Notes: generated from the sequence alone by a model not told the origin. 64,000 nt of DNA from Methylobacterium haplocladii (GCF_007992175.1 NZ_BJZT01000018.1:1-64000), one strand, 5' to 3'. Positions 17,951-28,026 are shown, counted from the stretch's first letter. Program-made: numbers and translations.

Positions 17951-19765
17951 ATGCATCGTTACCGTTCCCACACCTGCGGGGCGCTTCGCCCGTCCGACGT
18001 CGGCGCGAGCGTCCGCCTCTCCGGCTGGTGCCACCGCATCCGCGACCATGGCGGCGTGCTCTTCGTCGACCTGCGCGATCATTACGGCCTGACCCAGTGC
18101 GTGGTGGATTCCGATTCCAAGGCGTTCAAGGCGGTCGACGCCGCCCGCTCCGAGTGGGTCATCCGCATCGACGGCCGCGTGCGCACCCGCCCCGCCGGCA
18201 CCGAGAACCCCGAACTGCCGACCGGTACGATCGAGGTCTATATCGACGATCTCGAAGTGCTCGGCCCCGCGGGCGAGCTGCCGATGCCGGTCTTCGGCGA
18301 CCAGGAATACCCGGAGGAGACGCGCCTCAAGTACCGCTTTCTCGACCTGCGCCGCGAAAAGCTCCACGCCAACATCATGAAGCGCGGGGCCATCGTCGAC
18401 AGCCTCCGCCGCCGCATGCGCGAGGGCGGCTTCTTCGAGTTCCAGACCCCGATCCTGACCGCGTCCTCGCCGGAGGGGGCCCGCGACTACCTCGTGCCGT
18501 CCCGCGTGCATCCGGGCAAGTTCTACGCGCTGCCGCAGGCGCCGCAGCAGTTCAAGCAGCTGACGATGATCGCCGGCTTCGACCGCTACTTCCAGATCGC
18601 GCCGTGTTTTCGCGATGAGGACGCGCGGGCGGATCGGTCTCCGGGGGAGTTCTACCAGCTCGACATCGAGATGAGTTTCGTGACGCAGGAAGACGTGTTC
18701 CAGGCGGTCGAGCCCGTCCTGCACGGCGTCTTCAAGGAGTTCGCCGGGGCGAAGCGCGTCACCGACGTGTTTCCGCGGATCACCTATGCCGACGCGATGC
18801 TGAAATACGGCGTCGACAAGCCGGACCTGCGCAACCCGCTCATCATCGCCGACGTCACCGATGAGTTCGCCGACGACTCCGTGGAGTTCAAGGCGTTCAA
18901 GGGCGTCATCAAGTCGGGCGGCGTCGTGCGCGCCATCCCCGCCACCGGGGCGGCCGGCCAGCCGCGCTCGTTCTTCGACAAGCTCAACGACTGGGCACGC
19001 TCGGAAGGCGCGCCAGGCCTCGGCTACATCGTGTTCGAGGACGAGGGCGGCACGCTCACCGGCAAGGGGCCGATCGCCAAGTTCATCCCCGCCCAGATCC
19101 AGGCCCGCATCGCCGAGAAGGCCGGCGCCAAGGCCGGGGACGCGGTGTTCTTCGCGGCCGGCACCGAGGCCAAGGCCGCTGGCCTCGCCGGCAAGGCACG
19201 CGTGCGCATCGGCGACGACCTCGGCCTCTGCGACAAGGACCAGTTCGCGTTCTGCTGGGTCATCGACTTTCCGATGTACGAGTGGAACGAGGACGAGAAG
19301 CGCATCGACTTCTCCCACAACCCGTTCTCGATGCCGAACTTCGACCGCGACGACTTCCTCGCGCTCGGCGATGGCGACAGCGAAAAGATCCTCGGCATCA
19401 AGGCGTTCCAGTACGACATCGTTTGCAACGGCATCGAGCTGTCCTCGGGCGCGATCCGGAACCACCGCCCCGACGTGATGGAGAAGGCTTTCGCCATCGC
19501 CGGCTACGGCCGCGACGTGCTGGAGGAAAAGTTCGGCGGCATGCTCAACGCGCTGCGCCTCGGCGCCCCGCCGCACGGCGGTATCGCGCCGGGTGTCGAC
19601 CGCATCGTGATGCTGCTCTGCGAGGAGCCGAACATCCGCGAGGTCGTGCTCTTCCCGATGAACCAGCGCGCCGAGGACCTGATGATGGGCGCCCCCGCCG
19701 AGGCGACCCCGAAGCAGCTCCGCGAACTGCACATTCGGCTCAACCTGCCCGAGAAGAAGGCCTGA
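17951..19765 (+). CDS. aspS: Aspartyl-tRNA synthetase
   Basis: 604 residues from the ATG giving [14 protein letters not shown]-terminal OB-fold anticodon domain ([22 protein letters not shown]), class II core with motif 2 [20 protein letters not shown], bacterial GAD insertion (~290-420), and motif 3 [14 protein letters not shown]. Divergent from rnd. A perfect hairpin follows the stop. Confidence 0.96.
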   Translation: MHRYRSHTCGALRPSDVGASVRLSGWCHRIRDHGGVLFVDLRDHYGLTQCVVDSDSKAFKAVDAARSEWVIRIDGRVRTRPAGTENPELPTGTIEVYIDDLEVLGPAGELPMPVFGDQEYPEETRLKYRFLDLRREKLHANIMKRGAIVDSLRRRMREGGFFEFQTPILTASSPEGARDYLVPSRVHPGKFYALPQAPQQFKQLTMIAGFDRYFQIAPCFRDEDARADRSPGEFYQLDIEMSFVTQEDVFQAVEPVLHGVFKEFAGAKRVTDVFPRITYADAMLKYGVDKPDLRNPLIIADVTDEFADDSVEFKAFKGVIKSGGVVRAIPATGAAGQPRSFFDKLNDWARSEGAPGLGYIVFEDEGGTLTGKGPIAKFIPAQIQARIAEKAGAKAGDAVFFAAGTEAKAAGLAGKARVRIGDDLGLCDKDQFAFCWVIDFPMYEWNEDEKRIDFSHNPFSMPNFDRDDFLALGDGDSEKILGIKAFQYDIVCNGIELSSGAIRNHRPDVMEKAFAIAGYGRDVLEEKFGGMLNALRLGAPPHGGIAPGVDRIVMLLCEEPNIREVVLFPMNQRAEDLMMGAPAEATPKQLRELHIRLNLPEKKA

Positions 19766-19800
19766 GGGCCGGACGGGCACGGTGAGACGCGCCGGCATCA

Positions 19801-19831
19801 CCCTGTCCCCTCTCCCGCGGAGGGGACAGGG
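19801..19831 (+). terminator. Hairpin downstream of aspS
   Basis: Perfect 11-bp inverted repeat (CCCTGTCCCCT at 19801-19811 and its complement at 19821-19831) with a 9-base loop, 36 bp after the aspS stop. No T run follows, so termination by this hairpin alone is uncertain. Confidence 0.55.
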
Positions 19832-19850
19832 GCTGCCGCCTGACGGCAGC
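19832..19850 (+). promoter_or_regulatory. Second hairpin just before the glycosyltransferase start
   Basis: Perfect 7-bp stem (GCTGCCG at 19832-19838, CGGCAGC at 19844-19850), loop CCTGA, ending 11 bases before the ATG at 19862. No Shine-Dalgarno is visible between it and the start, so it may affect initiation; inference only. Confidence 0.3.
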
Positions 19851-19861
19851 GGTCGTACACC

Positions 19862-20740
19862 ATGACCCCCACCGCCGTCGTCGTCTCGCACGACAGCGCC
19901 GAGGCGCTGCCGGACTGCCTTGCCGCGTTGGAACGCGAACAGGTCCCGACGATCGTCGTCGACAATGCCAGCCGCGACGCCTCCGTGCGGATCGCCCGCG
20001 CGGCGGGCGCCCGTGTCATCGAGAATCCCCGCAACGAGGGCTACGGCCGGGCCAACACCCTCGGCGTGCGGGCGGCGGAGGGCGCGAGCCACGTCCTGAT
20101 GCTCAACCCCGACCTGATCCTGCAGCCGGGTGCCGCCGCCGCGCTCCTGACTGCATCGCGAAAATGGCCGGATGCAGGGCTGCTCGCCCCGCGCATCGTC
20201 GAGCCGGACGGGCGCTTCTTCTACCAGCCGCGCTCGCTGCTCGCGCCCTACCTGACCAATCCCGGCGGCCGGCTCGCGCTGCCCGAGGGCGACGCCTGCG
20301 CGCCGTTCCTGTCCGGCGCCTGCCTGATGGCGGATCGCCGGCTCTTCCTCGACCTCGGCGGCTTCGACCCGGACATCTTCCTGTTCTACGAGGATGACGA
20401 CCTCTGCCGCCGCGTCGCCGATACCGGCCGGTCGCTGATCCACGTGCACGACGCCGTGGCCCTGCATGGGCGCGGGCGATCCTCGGCGCCGGAGCGGGGC
20501 CGGGTGTTCCGCACGCGCTGGCATCAGGCTTGGTCGCGCGCCTACGTCGCGCGAAAATACGGCCTGCCGGATCCGAGCCTCGGTATGCTCGCGGTCAATG
20601 CCCCGAAGGCCCTGCTCTCCGCCATCGTCGGCCGCCGCTCCGGCGTCGAGCGCTACGGCGGCTCGGCCGCGGGAGCCTGGGCGGCCCTGCGCGGCCGCAG
20701 CGCCCTCGCCCGCGAGAACCTCGACGAGGCCGGCCGATGA
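19862..20740 (+). CDS. Family 2 glycosyltransferase (rhamnosyltransferase-like)
   Basis: 292 residues. GT-A fold signatures: TAVVVSHDSAE at the N-terminus, VVDNASRDAS nucleotide-sugar contact, the DXD-like LMLNPDLIL, and the acceptor/catalytic motif GFDPDIFLFYEDDDLCRR. Close in layout to WbbL-type rhamnosyltransferases that build surface polysaccharide. The stop overlaps the next start by four bases (ATGA). Sugar and acceptor are unknown. Confidence 0.88.
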   Translation: MTPTAVVVSHDSAEALPDCLAALEREQVPTIVVDNASRDASVRIARAAGARVIENPRNEGYGRANTLGVRAAEGASHVLMLNPDLILQPGAAAALLTASRKWPDAGLLAPRIVEPDGRFFYQPRSLLAPYLTNPGGRLALPEGDACAPFLSGACLMADRRLFLDLGGFDPDIFLFYEDDDLCRRVADTGRSLIHVHDAVALHGRGRSSAPERGRVFRTRWHQAWSRAYVARKYGLPDPSLGMLAVNAPKALLSAIVGRRSGVERYGGSAAGAWAALRGRSALARENLDEAGR

Positions 20741-21807
20741 GCGCAACCATCGCCGAGGCGATCGGCCGTCTGCACAACGCCTTCTCGGCCCTGCGGCTGG
20801 TCCTGGCGCTCGCCGTCGTGGTCTCCCACGCCTTCAGCGTGGCCAGCGGCGATCCGGCGGCCGAGCCGCTGGCCCGCGCCACCGGCTTTGCCCTGGGCGA
20901 GCACGCGGTGAACGGCTTCTTCGCCGTGTCCGGCTTCCTGGTCACCATGAGCATGGACCGGCGCGGGGCGCGCGACTACGTCATCGCCCGCAGCTTGCGC
21001 ATCCTGCCGGGCCTCGTAGCCGCGACGCTGCTGGTCTCGCTCGTGCTCGGCGCGGCGCTGACCCGGTTGCCGCTGGCGGAGTACTACGGCTCGCCCGAAC
21101 TGCGCCGCTTCATCACCGGCACGCTGACGGCCTTCAAGAGCAACGCCGCCCTGCCCGGCCTCTTCGAGGCCAATCCCTACCGCAGCCCCCTCGGCACGGT
21201 CTGGACCCTGAAATACGAATCCCTCTGCTACCTCGCCGTCCTCCTATCGGGTGTCTTGGGAATTTTGCGCTGGCGCTGGCTATCGCTGGTGCTGGTCGGA
21301 GGGTTGGCTGCCGCCCTCGTGGCGGTCGAGTTCGCGCATCCCGACCTTCCGAAGGGCATCGAGACGGTGCTCCGTCTGCCGATGATCTTTGCGACAGGCG
21401 CGGCGCTCTATCTCTGGCGCGACCGGGTGCGGCTCTCGCCCTGGTGGCTCCTCGCCCTCCCCGCCGCCCTGCTCCTGCAGGGCACGCCGCTCTACCGGAG
21501 CGCGCTCTTCCTCGCGGAGGCCTACGCGGCGGTCGGCATCGCGCTGCTGCCGGCGCTCGCCCGGCCCAGCCTCGATCCGCCGGCCGACCTGTCCTACGGC
21601 GTGTACCTCTACGGCTGGCCGATCCAGCAGGTGCTGCACGCCCTCTGGCCGCAGGGCTCGGGCTGGGTGCTGCTCGGACCATCGATCGTCCTCGCGCTCT
21701 GCGTCGCGGCCGTCTCCTGGTACGCCATCGAGAAGCCGGCGCTCGGCCTCAAGGCCCGGGCGCTGGGCCGGCGCACGCTCGGCACCATCGAGCCGGCGGG
21801 GCCGTGA
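20737..21807 (+). CDS. Acyltransferase family 3 membrane protein (OafA-like)
   Basis: 356 residues from the overlapping ATG giving MSATIAEAIGR. About ten membrane helices. The family histidine is in LAVVVSHAFS, followed by NGFFAVSGFLVTMS and the RSLRILPGL segment. These enzymes O-acetylate or acylate sugars at the inner membrane, which fits coupling to the glycosyltransferase before it. Followed by another four-base overlap (GTGA). Confidence 0.88.
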   Translation: MSATIAEAIGRLHNAFSALRLVLALAVVVSHAFSVASGDPAAEPLARATGFALGEHAVNGFFAVSGFLVTMSMDRRGARDYVIARSLRILPGLVAATLLVSLVLGAALTRLPLAEYYGSPELRRFITGTLTAFKSNAALPGLFEANPYRSPLGTVWTLKYESLCYLAVLLSGVLGILRWRWLSLVLVGGLAAALVAVEFAHPDLPKGIETVLRLPMIFATGAALYLWRDRVRLSPWWLLALPAALLLQGTPLYRSALFLAEAYAAVGIALLPALARPSLDPPADLSYGVYLYGWPIQQVLHALWPQGSGWVLLGPSIVLALCVAAVSWYAIEKPALGLKARALGRRTLGTIEPAGP

Positions 21808-22127
21808 CGGTGCTGGCCCCCGCAGCGGCCATCGCGCTCGCGGTGCGGCTGCTGGAAGCCGCGGGGTTCGCGGTCACCGCCCGTAACGAGCGCGGCGACA
21901 GCGTCTATTGCCGGCGCTCGCCGGACTCTCCCGCGATCCGGGTCTCGAACCATGCCCGCACGCCAAAGCAGCGTCAGAAGCACCCGGACGTGGTGACGAG
22001 CCTCGTCTTCCGCGCGCCGAAGACGCCGGAGCAAGTCGCGGTGATGGTGGAAGATGCGCGGCGCGTGTGTTGTGGGGCGGCTGCCCGCAGGACGCCTCCG
22101 GATCGCGACGCGTCGCGGCAAGGCTGA
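21804..22127 (+). CDS. Small hypothetical protein coupled to the acyltransferase
   Basis: 107 residues beginning at the GTG that overlaps the acyltransferase stop (GTGA). Reads VTVLAPAAAIALAVRLLEAAGF, then a basic, hydrophilic middle with RVSNHARTPKQRQKHPDVVTSLVF. No membrane segment is certain. I do not recognise it. Its coupling suggests it is translated, but the last ~20 residues (ARRTPPDRDASRQG) look unconstrained. Confidence 0.55.
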   Translation: MTVLAPAAAIALAVRLLEAAGFAVTARNERGDSVYCRRSPDSPAIRVSNHARTPKQRQKHPDVVTSLVFRAPKTPEQVAVMVEDARRVCCGAAARRTPPDRDASRQG

Positions 22128-22130
22128 ACG

Positions 22131-22165
22131 AAATAGGTATTTATTAACATCAATAGGTATATTTG
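22131..22165 (+). promoter_or_regulatory. AT-rich direct repeats upstream of the toxin-like gene
   Basis: AATAGGTAT occurs at 22132-22140 and again at 22152-22160, a 20-bp period (two helical turns), in a short AT-rich island just before the toxin-like gene. This is the layout of an operator or promoter element; no binding protein is evident in the window. Confidence 0.4.
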
Positions 22166-22210
22166 CTAAGCGCTGATCGGAGTTGCCTGCCTACGAAGGG
22201 CTTCCGTCCG

Positions 22211-23290
22211 ATGTCGTCGCCCACCTGTCACCACCGCGATCTGAACGAAATCCGCGCGAGCCTCGCTGGACTGACCGTCGAGACCAAGCCGCTCCGGATC
22301 GGGTGGCTGCTCTCTCAGAAATACGATCCGGATCAGCCGCGCGAACCGGCCGGGCAGCCCGGCGGAGGGCGCTGGACGTCCGGCGATCCGACGGCCGCCG
22401 GGCCGCTTGCCGGAGGATACGATCCCGAGACCACCGGATCGATCGGCGGCGGTTCTGCCCCATCGACGACGCAGGAAGAGGTCGTGACGGCGGACGGTTC
22501 GCGCGTCCTCTCGATCCGGATCCGCAGCAACCCCCACGCCGCGTGGGACGAGCAGCACACGGTCACCGCGCCGGACGGCACGCGCACGGTCTTCGAAACG
22601 TCCGGTCTGACGCAGACGATCCGCGACGGCGAAAGCGGGGAGATCCTGGGGCGGAGCACGCTGACTGAGGCCGGCGCGGAGCCGTTCGTGCAGACGGTTG
22701 GCGGTCGCAGCACCGTTCTTCGGCGAAGCCCCGGCTCCTTGGGCTCAGCCGCTCTCGCAATTTACAATGCGCTCGTACAGACAGGGAACGCGCTTTCGAA
22801 CGTCATCTTTGCCGCGCCCGCAACCGAGTACCGATCGAACGCCGACATACGGATCGCCGGGTATTGGGTCGGCGCTGTCGAACAGGAGGAACTCAACAGC
22901 GCCTGCCCCCGGAACGGCGAAGTTCAATCGATTGCCGATCGAATTGCAGCTCATGTCAGATCTTCGGGGATCTACCTGAGCCCACAAGATCTCGGCAATA
23001 GGGTCCACAAGCTCATTGCCGAGGAAATAAATTCGATGGGAGATCCCGATCTTATTGCAGAAATTTCTTATGTCGATCCAGCTCAAGACAAAGTCTCATA
23101 CGGCACAGCCGGCTCGATAAGAGTAGACATTCTCGAACGGAGCGCACCTGCAACCGTGTGCGTCTACGATCATAAAACCGGCAAGAAAGGGCTGACGCCC
23201 AAGCGAGCTGCAGAGATTGCTATCATGGTTCAGCGCAATTTCCCCGGTGCCCGGCGCATCATCTTGATCGAAGTGAGACCAAAATCGTGA
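22211..23290 (+). CDS. Putative nuclease toxin (C-terminal PD-(D/E)XK-like domain)
   Basis: 359 residues from the ATG giving MSSPTCHHRDL; a TTG 48 bases upstream is possible. Residues 43-56 (PREPAGQPGGGRWT) match a short motif I recall from many rhizobial putative toxins and phage-associated proteins. A Thr/Gly-rich middle follows. The last ~120 residues are a compact domain with RVD at 304-306 and YDHKTGK at 319-325, consistent with a PD-(D/E)XK nuclease (D306, D320-x-K322), ending in a RRIILIEVRP strand. GC falls in its second half. The stop overlaps the next gene's GTG by four bases, typical of toxin/immunity pairs. No signal peptide is seen. Toxicity is inference. Confidence 0.6.
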   Translation: MSSPTCHHRDLNEIRASLAGLTVETKPLRIGWLLSQKYDPDQPREPAGQPGGGRWTSGDPTAAGPLAGGYDPETTGSIGGGSAPSTTQEEVVTADGSRVLSIRIRSNPHAAWDEQHTVTAPDGTRTVFETSGLTQTIRDGESGEILGRSTLTEAGAEPFVQTVGGRSTVLRRSPGSLGSAALAIYNALVQTGNALSNVIFAAPATEYRSNADIRIAGYWVGAVEQEELNSACPRNGEVQSIADRIAAHVRSSGIYLSPQDLGNRVHKLIAEEINSMGDPDLIAEISYVDPAQDKVSYGTAGSIRVDILERSAPATVCVYDHKTGKKGLTPKRAAEIAIMVQRNFPGARRIILIEVRPKS

Positions 23291-24051
23291 CGACCCAGCG
23301 TCAGGCCGAACGAATTTTTCAGATTCTCACGCAACGTCACCCCGGCTTCAAGACTACCGGTATGCGTTCTCTTTATAAACTGCCCGTGCAGCACCTTGCC
23401 GGGCGCGTCTTCGTCGAGAGAACAGGTCTCGGCGACGACTTTCGCCTGATGTGGACGGTGTCTGCCCTGTTTCTCCCGCAGATCAACATCGGTCGCAGCA
23501 TCGGAACGTATCGGGAGGAGTTGTACAGGTCGGATTGCCCTTCGCAGCGCTCGTCACCGCGGTCCAAACCCATGATGTTCTCCGAGAGGCTGGAGCTTAT
23601 CGAAGCGGGCGTGCCGCTGCCGACTTGGCGCTGGTCCGATCCCACGACGATCGCCGACGCGGTCGCGATGATCGAGACACATGCTCTGCCGAAGCTCTTG
23701 GTCTACAGTACGCCGGAAGGTTACGTGAGGCTACCGCATAGAGCTAACTGGATTTTTTACGAACCGCGCGAGGATCGCATGCTTGCCTATATCGCGGCCG
23801 GCGATCTCGATGCTGCGCGCACAATCTGGCTTGAGCAGGAGCCGCTGTATCGCGGCAAGGCATACCATCCGGGCTCGCTCCCGTATCGCTGGCACATGCA
23901 GCTCTCCGCCGTGGCCGAGCCCCTCCTGGACGGCGACCGTCGGGCGCTCGCCCGCATCCTGCACGGATGGGAGGCGGCCAATGTCCGCGGGACGTCGATC
24001 GAGCCCTACTGGGAACCGACGCCGTTTCCCCTCGAAGCCGGGCTCGACTGA
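23287..24051 (+). CDS. Unknown protein, candidate immunity partner
   Basis: 254 residues from a GTG overlapping the preceding stop (GTGA). No membrane helix, no signal peptide. N-terminal QAERIFQILTQRHPGF helix, then beta-type segments (RVFVERTGLGDDFRLMWTVSALF). Its C-terminal half includes a helical region (ARTIWLEQEPLYRGKAY, DGDRRALARILHGWEAANVRG). I do not recognise the family. Coupling to the nuclease-like gene makes an immunity role the leading guess. Confidence 0.6.
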   Translation: MTTQRQAERIFQILTQRHPGFKTTGMRSLYKLPVQHLAGRVFVERTGLGDDFRLMWTVSALFLPQINIGRSIGTYREELYRSDCPSQRSSPRSKPMMFSERLELIEAGVPLPTWRWSDPTTIADAVAMIETHALPKLLVYSTPEGYVRLPHRANWIFYEPREDRMLAYIAAGDLDAARTIWLEQEPLYRGKAYHPGSLPYRWHMQLSAVAEPLLDGDRRALARILHGWEAANVRGTSIEPYWEPTPFPLEAGLD

Positions 24052-24681
24052 GGAGCCTGCTCCGCCGTCGTGTCTTTCGAAGCGGGCCGCTTGCTCTTCC
24101 TCGGACACGGCGCCTCCCCCCGCTCCAGCATCGCCACGAAGCCCGCGATGCGCCGGGCGCGCGTCTCCGGCTTCTTCGCGTCCTGAACCCGGTAGAGGAT
24201 CGCGTAGCGGTTCGTGCGGTCGAGGGTCTCGAAGGCCCGCTTCGCCTCCGGGGATGCGGCGAGCGCAGCCTCGAGGTCCGCCGGCACCTCGGCCCGGCTC
24301 GCGGGCGCGTAAGCCGCTTCCCAGCGGCCGTCGGCCTGAGCGGCCGCGATCTCGGAGAGACCGGCCTCGCGCATCCGGCCGGCGGCGATCAGCGCCTGCG
24401 CCGCGACGCGATTGACCTCAGACCATTTCGACCTCGGGCGCCGCGGCGTGAAGCGGACCAGAGGAACGTTCGTCGTACGGCGCGGCCTGCCCGTCGATCC
24501 AGCCCTGGCAGAGCGCCCCCGCGATCGCCTCGGGCCGCGTCACGCTGGCGACTCCTGAACCCTGTTTCGCGATCCGGAGCCAGAGTCCCGCCATGGTGCG
24601 CGGCGCGGCGGCCAGCCAGGCCTCCCACTCACGGGGCGAGGCGAAGGCGAGGATCGGGAGCCCGGCCTTCTCCTCCGGCAT
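24006..24681 (-). pseudogene. YdeI/OmpD-associated family protein, frameshifted
   Basis: The N-terminal half (24681 down to ~24480: LPILAFASPREWEAWLAAAP through ALCQGWIDGQAAPYDERS) and C-terminal half (LVRFTPRRPRSKWSEVNR, then MREAGLSEIAAAQADGRWEAAYAP through ETLDRTNRYAILYRVQDAKKPETRARRIAGFVAMLERG) of one family protein lie in different frames. One extra base near 24470-24475, after the codons for DER, breaks the frame; the first half then stops at 24418. Removing one base restores about 224 residues. Family members are small conserved proteins with reported links to bacteriocin or polymyxin tolerance. Its 3' end overlaps the preceding plus-strand gene by 46 bp. A sequencing error is the alternative. 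Confidence 0.85.
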
Positions 24682-24694
24682 CGGCCGCCGGGTC

Positions 24695-24955
24695 CTACGC
24701 GTCGTCGCGCAGATACGGCTCCACCGGACCTTTCAGCTTCACCGTCATCGGGTTGCCGGCGCGGTCGAGGGTCTTGCCGGCGGAGAGGCGGACCCAGCCC
24801 TCGCTGACGCAGTATTCCTCGACATTGGTCTTATCGACGCCCTTGAAGCGGATGCCGATGCCGCGCTCCAGCAGCGCCTCGTCGTAATACGGGCTGTTCG
24901 GGTTGACCGAGAGGCGGTCGGGCAGGGCCGGGGCGGTGTCGGGCGTGTCGGTCAT
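24695..24955 (-). CDS. DUF3297 family protein
   Basis: 86 residues from the ATG giving MTDTPDTAPALPDRLS. The body reads LSVNPNSPYYDEALLERGIGIRFKGVDKTNVEEYCVSEGWVRLSAG, the signature of this small conserved family of unknown function. No signal or membrane part. Ends 13 bp upstream of the frameshifted YdeI gene, probably one transcript. Confidence 0.88.
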   Translation of the reverse strand: MTDTPDTAPALPDRLSVNPNSPYYDEALLERGIGIRFKGVDKTNVEEYCVSEGWVRLSAGKTLDRAGNPMTVKLKGPVEPYLRDDA

Positions 24956-24997
24956 GGTCGGGCTCGGGTCTATGCAGTTCACGGTTGGGTAAGGGAT

Positions 24998-25564
24998 TCA
25001 CCCCGCCGCCGCAACGCCGTGCGCCTGCGCCGCTGCGGCGATCACCGCCTCCGTCCGCCCGCTGGAGAGCAGCGGCACCAGCCGGCTCACGGCTTCGTGC
25101 GGCAGGTCCCACCACGCCGTTGCGATGAGACGGGCAACGGTTTCCTCGTCGAAGCGCCGCCGCACGATCTTGGCCGGGTTGCCGGCCACCACCGCGTAGG
25201 GCGGCACGTCGCGGGTCACGACCGCGCGGGCCGCGACCACGGCCCCGTCCCCCACCGTGACGCCCGAAAGAATCATGCAGCCGGAGCCGAGCCAGACGTC
25301 GTTGCCGATCGTCACGTCGCCGCGCGAGGCGTGGTAGTCCGCCGGGGCGTCGGCATCGGGCCAGAGCCCCGCCATGGCAGCGAACGGGTAGGTCGAGACC
25401 CAGTCGAGCCGGTGGTCGCCGCCGAGTAGGATCTCGACCTTGTCGGCGATGGAGCAGTAGCGCCCGATCGTGAGCCGCCGGCCGGATTCGGGGAACCGCA
25501 CCTTGGGGCAGCCATAGGAATAGGCGCCGATCGCGAACTTCCAGCGCCGCGCGAGCTTCGCCAT
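24998..25564 (-). CDS. CatB-type hexapeptide-repeat O-acetyltransferase
   Basis: 188 residues from the ATG giving [10 protein letters not shown]; an upstream TTG (~25629) adding [16 protein letters not shown] is possible, since relatives often have that extension. Left-handed beta-helix hexapeptides: [75 protein letters not shown]. The catalytic histidine of xenobiotic acetyltransferases is in GGDHRLDW. Substrate unknown (surface sugar or small molecule). Divergent from maeB. Confidence 0.85.
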   Translation of the reverse strand: MAKLARRWKFAIGAYSYGCPKVRFPESGRRLTIGRYCSIADKVEILLGGDHRLDWVSTYPFAAMAGLWPDADAPADYHASRGDVTIGNDVWLGSGCMILSGVTVGDGAVVAARAVVTRDVPPYAVVAGNPAKIVRRRFDEETVARLIATAWWDLPHEAVSRLVPLLSSGRTEAVIAAAAQAHGVAAAG

Positions 25565-25678
25565 GTGCAGGCGCGTCTCGTTGTGCGGGTTGCGCCCCCG
25601 CCGCAGCCGTTGCAACAGGTCGTTCAACGGCGCGCCCCGGGACGAAGCGCGCGCGCTCCAGGAGAGGAATCGCAGGTC

Positions 25679-28012
25679 ATGGCCGACAACATGTCCGAGG
25701 ACCTCAAGGCCGGAGCGCTCGTCTATCACCGTCTGCCCAAGCCCGGGAAGCTCGAGATCCAGGCGACCAAGCCCCTCGGCAACCAGCGCGACCTCGCATT
25801 GGCCTATTCGCCGGGCGTCGCGGCGGCTTGCGAGGCCATCGCCGCCGACCCGCAGGATGCGGCGACGCTGACGATCCGCCAGAACCTCGTCGCCGTGCTC
25901 ACCAACGGCACCGCGGTGCTCGGCCTCGGCAATATCGGCCCTCTGGCCTCGAAGCCGGTGATGGAGGGCAAGGCGGTGCTCTTCAAGAAGTTCGCCGGGA
26001 TCGACGTGTTCGACATCGAGGTCGACCAGAACGACGTCGACAAGCTCGTCGACGTCGTGTGCTCGCTCGAGCCGACCTTCGGCGGCATCAACCTCGAGGA
26101 CATCAAGGCGCCGGAATGCTTCGAGGTCGAGGAGCGCTGCCGGGCCAGGATGAACATCCCGGTCTTCCACGACGACCAGCACGGCACCGCGATCATCGTC
26201 GCTGCGGCCGTCCTCAACGGCCTCGAACTCGCCGGCAAGAACCTTTCCGATGTCCGCATCGTCACCTCCGGCGCGGGCGCTGCGGCGCTGGCCTGCCTCA
26301 ATCTCCTCGTCTCCCTCGGGGCGAAGATCGAAAACATCACCGTCACCGACATCAAGGGCGTGGTCTACAAGGGCCGGCCCGAGCTGATGGACCGCTGGAA
26401 GGACGTCTACGCGCAGGAGACGCAGGCCCGGACGCTCGCCGAGGTCATCCCCGGCGCCGACGTCTTCATCGGCCTCTCGGCCGGCGGCGTGCTGAAGCCC
26501 GAATACCTGGAGACGATGGCCGAGAAGCCGCTGATCATGGCGCTTGCCAACCCGTATCCGGAGATCATGCCCGACTTGGCGCAGGAGAAGCGGCCCGACG
26601 CGATGATCTGCACCGGGCGCTCGGACTTCCCGAATCAGGTCAACAACGTCCTCTGCTTCCCCTACATCTTTCGCGGGGCGCTCGATGTCGGTGCGCGGGC
26701 CATCAACGAGGAGATGAAGAAGGCCGCGGTGAAGGCCATCGCCGCCCTCGCCCGCGAGGCGCCCTCCGACGTCGTCGCACGTGCCTATGGCGGCGAGGCG
26801 CGGCCCTTCGGCCCGCAATCGCTGATCCCGAGCCCGTTCGATCCGCGCCTGATCCTGCGCATCGCCCCGGCCGTCGCCCAGGCGGCGATGGATTCCGGCG
26901 TCGCCGGGCGCCCGGTGGAGAACATCCACGCCTATACCGAGTCGCTCGACCGCTTCGTCCACCGCTCCGGTTTCATCATGAAGCCGCTCTTCTCGAAAGC
27001 GAAGGCCGACCCGAAGCGGGTGATCTACACCGAAGGCGAGGACGAGCGCGTGCTGCGCGCCGCCCAGGCCATCGTCGAGGACGGCGTCGCCCGGCCGATC
27101 CTGGTCGGCCGCCCGCGGGTGATCGAGGTGCGCGTCAAGCGCTTCGGCCTGACCCTGCGCCAGGGCGAGCATTTCGACCTGATCGATCCCGAGGACGATC
27201 CGCGCTACCGCGACTACGTCGCGACCTATCTCGACGTCGCCGGCCGCAAGGGCATCACGCCGGACCTCGCCCGCACGCTGGTGCGCACCAACACCACGGT
27301 GATCGGTGCGCTCGCCGTGCGCCGCGGCGAGGCCGACGCGCTGATCTGCGGCCTGGAGGGGCGCTTCGACACCCGGCTCCGGGTGATCCGCGACATCATC
27401 GGCCTCGCGCCGGGCGTGCTCGACCTCGCCGCGATGAGCCTGATCGTCACCAAGAAGGGCGCTTTCTTCCTCGCCGACACGCATGTGCGCCAGGACCCGA
27501 GCGCCGAGGAGATCGCCGACATGGCCATCGCCTGCGCCGGCCATGTCGGCCGCTTCGGCCTGACCCCGAAGATCGCACTGCTCAGCCACTCCGATTTCGG
27601 CCAGTCCGACGACGCGTCGTCCAAGAAGATGCGCCGCGCCCTCGACCTGATCCGGGCGCGCGACCCGAAGCTTCAGGTCGACGGCGAGATGCAGGCGGAT
27701 TCCGCCCTCTCCGAGATCCTGCGCGACCGGGTGCTGCCGGGCTCGCGCTTCAAGGGGGCGGCCAACGTCCTCGTCTTCCCCAACCTCGACGCCGCCAACA
27801 TCGCCTTCCAGTTCGCCAAGGTGCTGGCCGACGCCCTCCCCGTCGGCCCCCTCCTGATCGGGCCGGCCAAACCCGCCCACATCCTGACGCCCTCGGTGAC
27901 GGCGCGCGGCATCGTCAACGTCACCGCCGCGGCGGTGGTCGAGGCGCAGGCGAGCCGGCGGCTGACGACGTTGGAGGCCGGGGAGCCGGGGGCGGCGCTG
28001 GCGACGGAGTAG
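25679..28012 (+). CDS. maeB: NADP-dependent malic enzyme with phosphotransacetylase-like domain
   Basis: Oxidative decarboxylation of malate to pyruvate, yielding NADPH. 777 residues from the ATG giving [10 protein letters not shown], with AGGAGAGG upstream. N-terminal malic enzyme domain ([56 protein letters not shown], Rossmann [16 protein letters not shown]). From ~residue 440 a phosphate acetyltransferase-like domain ([17 protein letters not shown] to [15 protein letters not shown]), which in this hybrid class is regulatory. Length is normal for the hybrid enzyme. Confidence 0.96.
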   Translation: MADNMSEDLKAGALVYHRLPKPGKLEIQATKPLGNQRDLALAYSPGVAAACEAIAADPQDAATLTIRQNLVAVLTNGTAVLGLGNIGPLASKPVMEGKAVLFKKFAGIDVFDIEVDQNDVDKLVDVVCSLEPTFGGINLEDIKAPECFEVEERCRARMNIPVFHDDQHGTAIIVAAAVLNGLELAGKNLSDVRIVTSGAGAAALACLNLLVSLGAKIENITVTDIKGVVYKGRPELMDRWKDVYAQETQARTLAEVIPGADVFIGLSAGGVLKPEYLETMAEKPLIMALANPYPEIMPDLAQEKRPDAMICTGRSDFPNQVNNVLCFPYIFRGALDVGARAINEEMKKAAVKAIAALAREAPSDVVARAYGGEARPFGPQSLIPSPFDPRLILRIAPAVAQAAMDSGVAGRPVENIHAYTESLDRFVHRSGFIMKPLFSKAKADPKRVIYTEGEDERVLRAAQAIVEDGVARPILVGRPRVIEVRVKRFGLTLRQGEHFDLIDPEDDPRYRDYVATYLDVAGRKGITPDLARTLVRTNTTVIGALAVRRGEADALICGLEGRFDTRLRVIRDIIGLAPGVLDLAAMSLIVTKKGAFFLADTHVRQDPSAEEIADMAIACAGHVGRFGLTPKIALLSHSDFGQSDDASSKKMRRALDLIRARDPKLQVDGEMQADSALSEILRDRVLPGSRFKGAANVLVFPNLDAANIAFQFAKVLADALPVGPLLIGPAKPAHILTPSVTARGIVNVTAAAVVEAQASRRLTTLEAGEPGAALATE

Positions 28013-28026
28013 GCGGGCGACCGCCT
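28011..28026. terminator. Weak hairpin at the end of maeB
   Basis: AGGCGG (28011-28016), loop GCGA, CCGCCT (28021-28026), overlapping the maeB stop, between convergent genes. Short stem and no T run. Confidence 0.3.

Noticed and set aside
25565..27880. A very long N-terminal extension of the hexapeptide acetyltransferase, reading opposite maeB
   Set aside because: The extension is antisense to the malic enzyme and the family protein starts near 25564.
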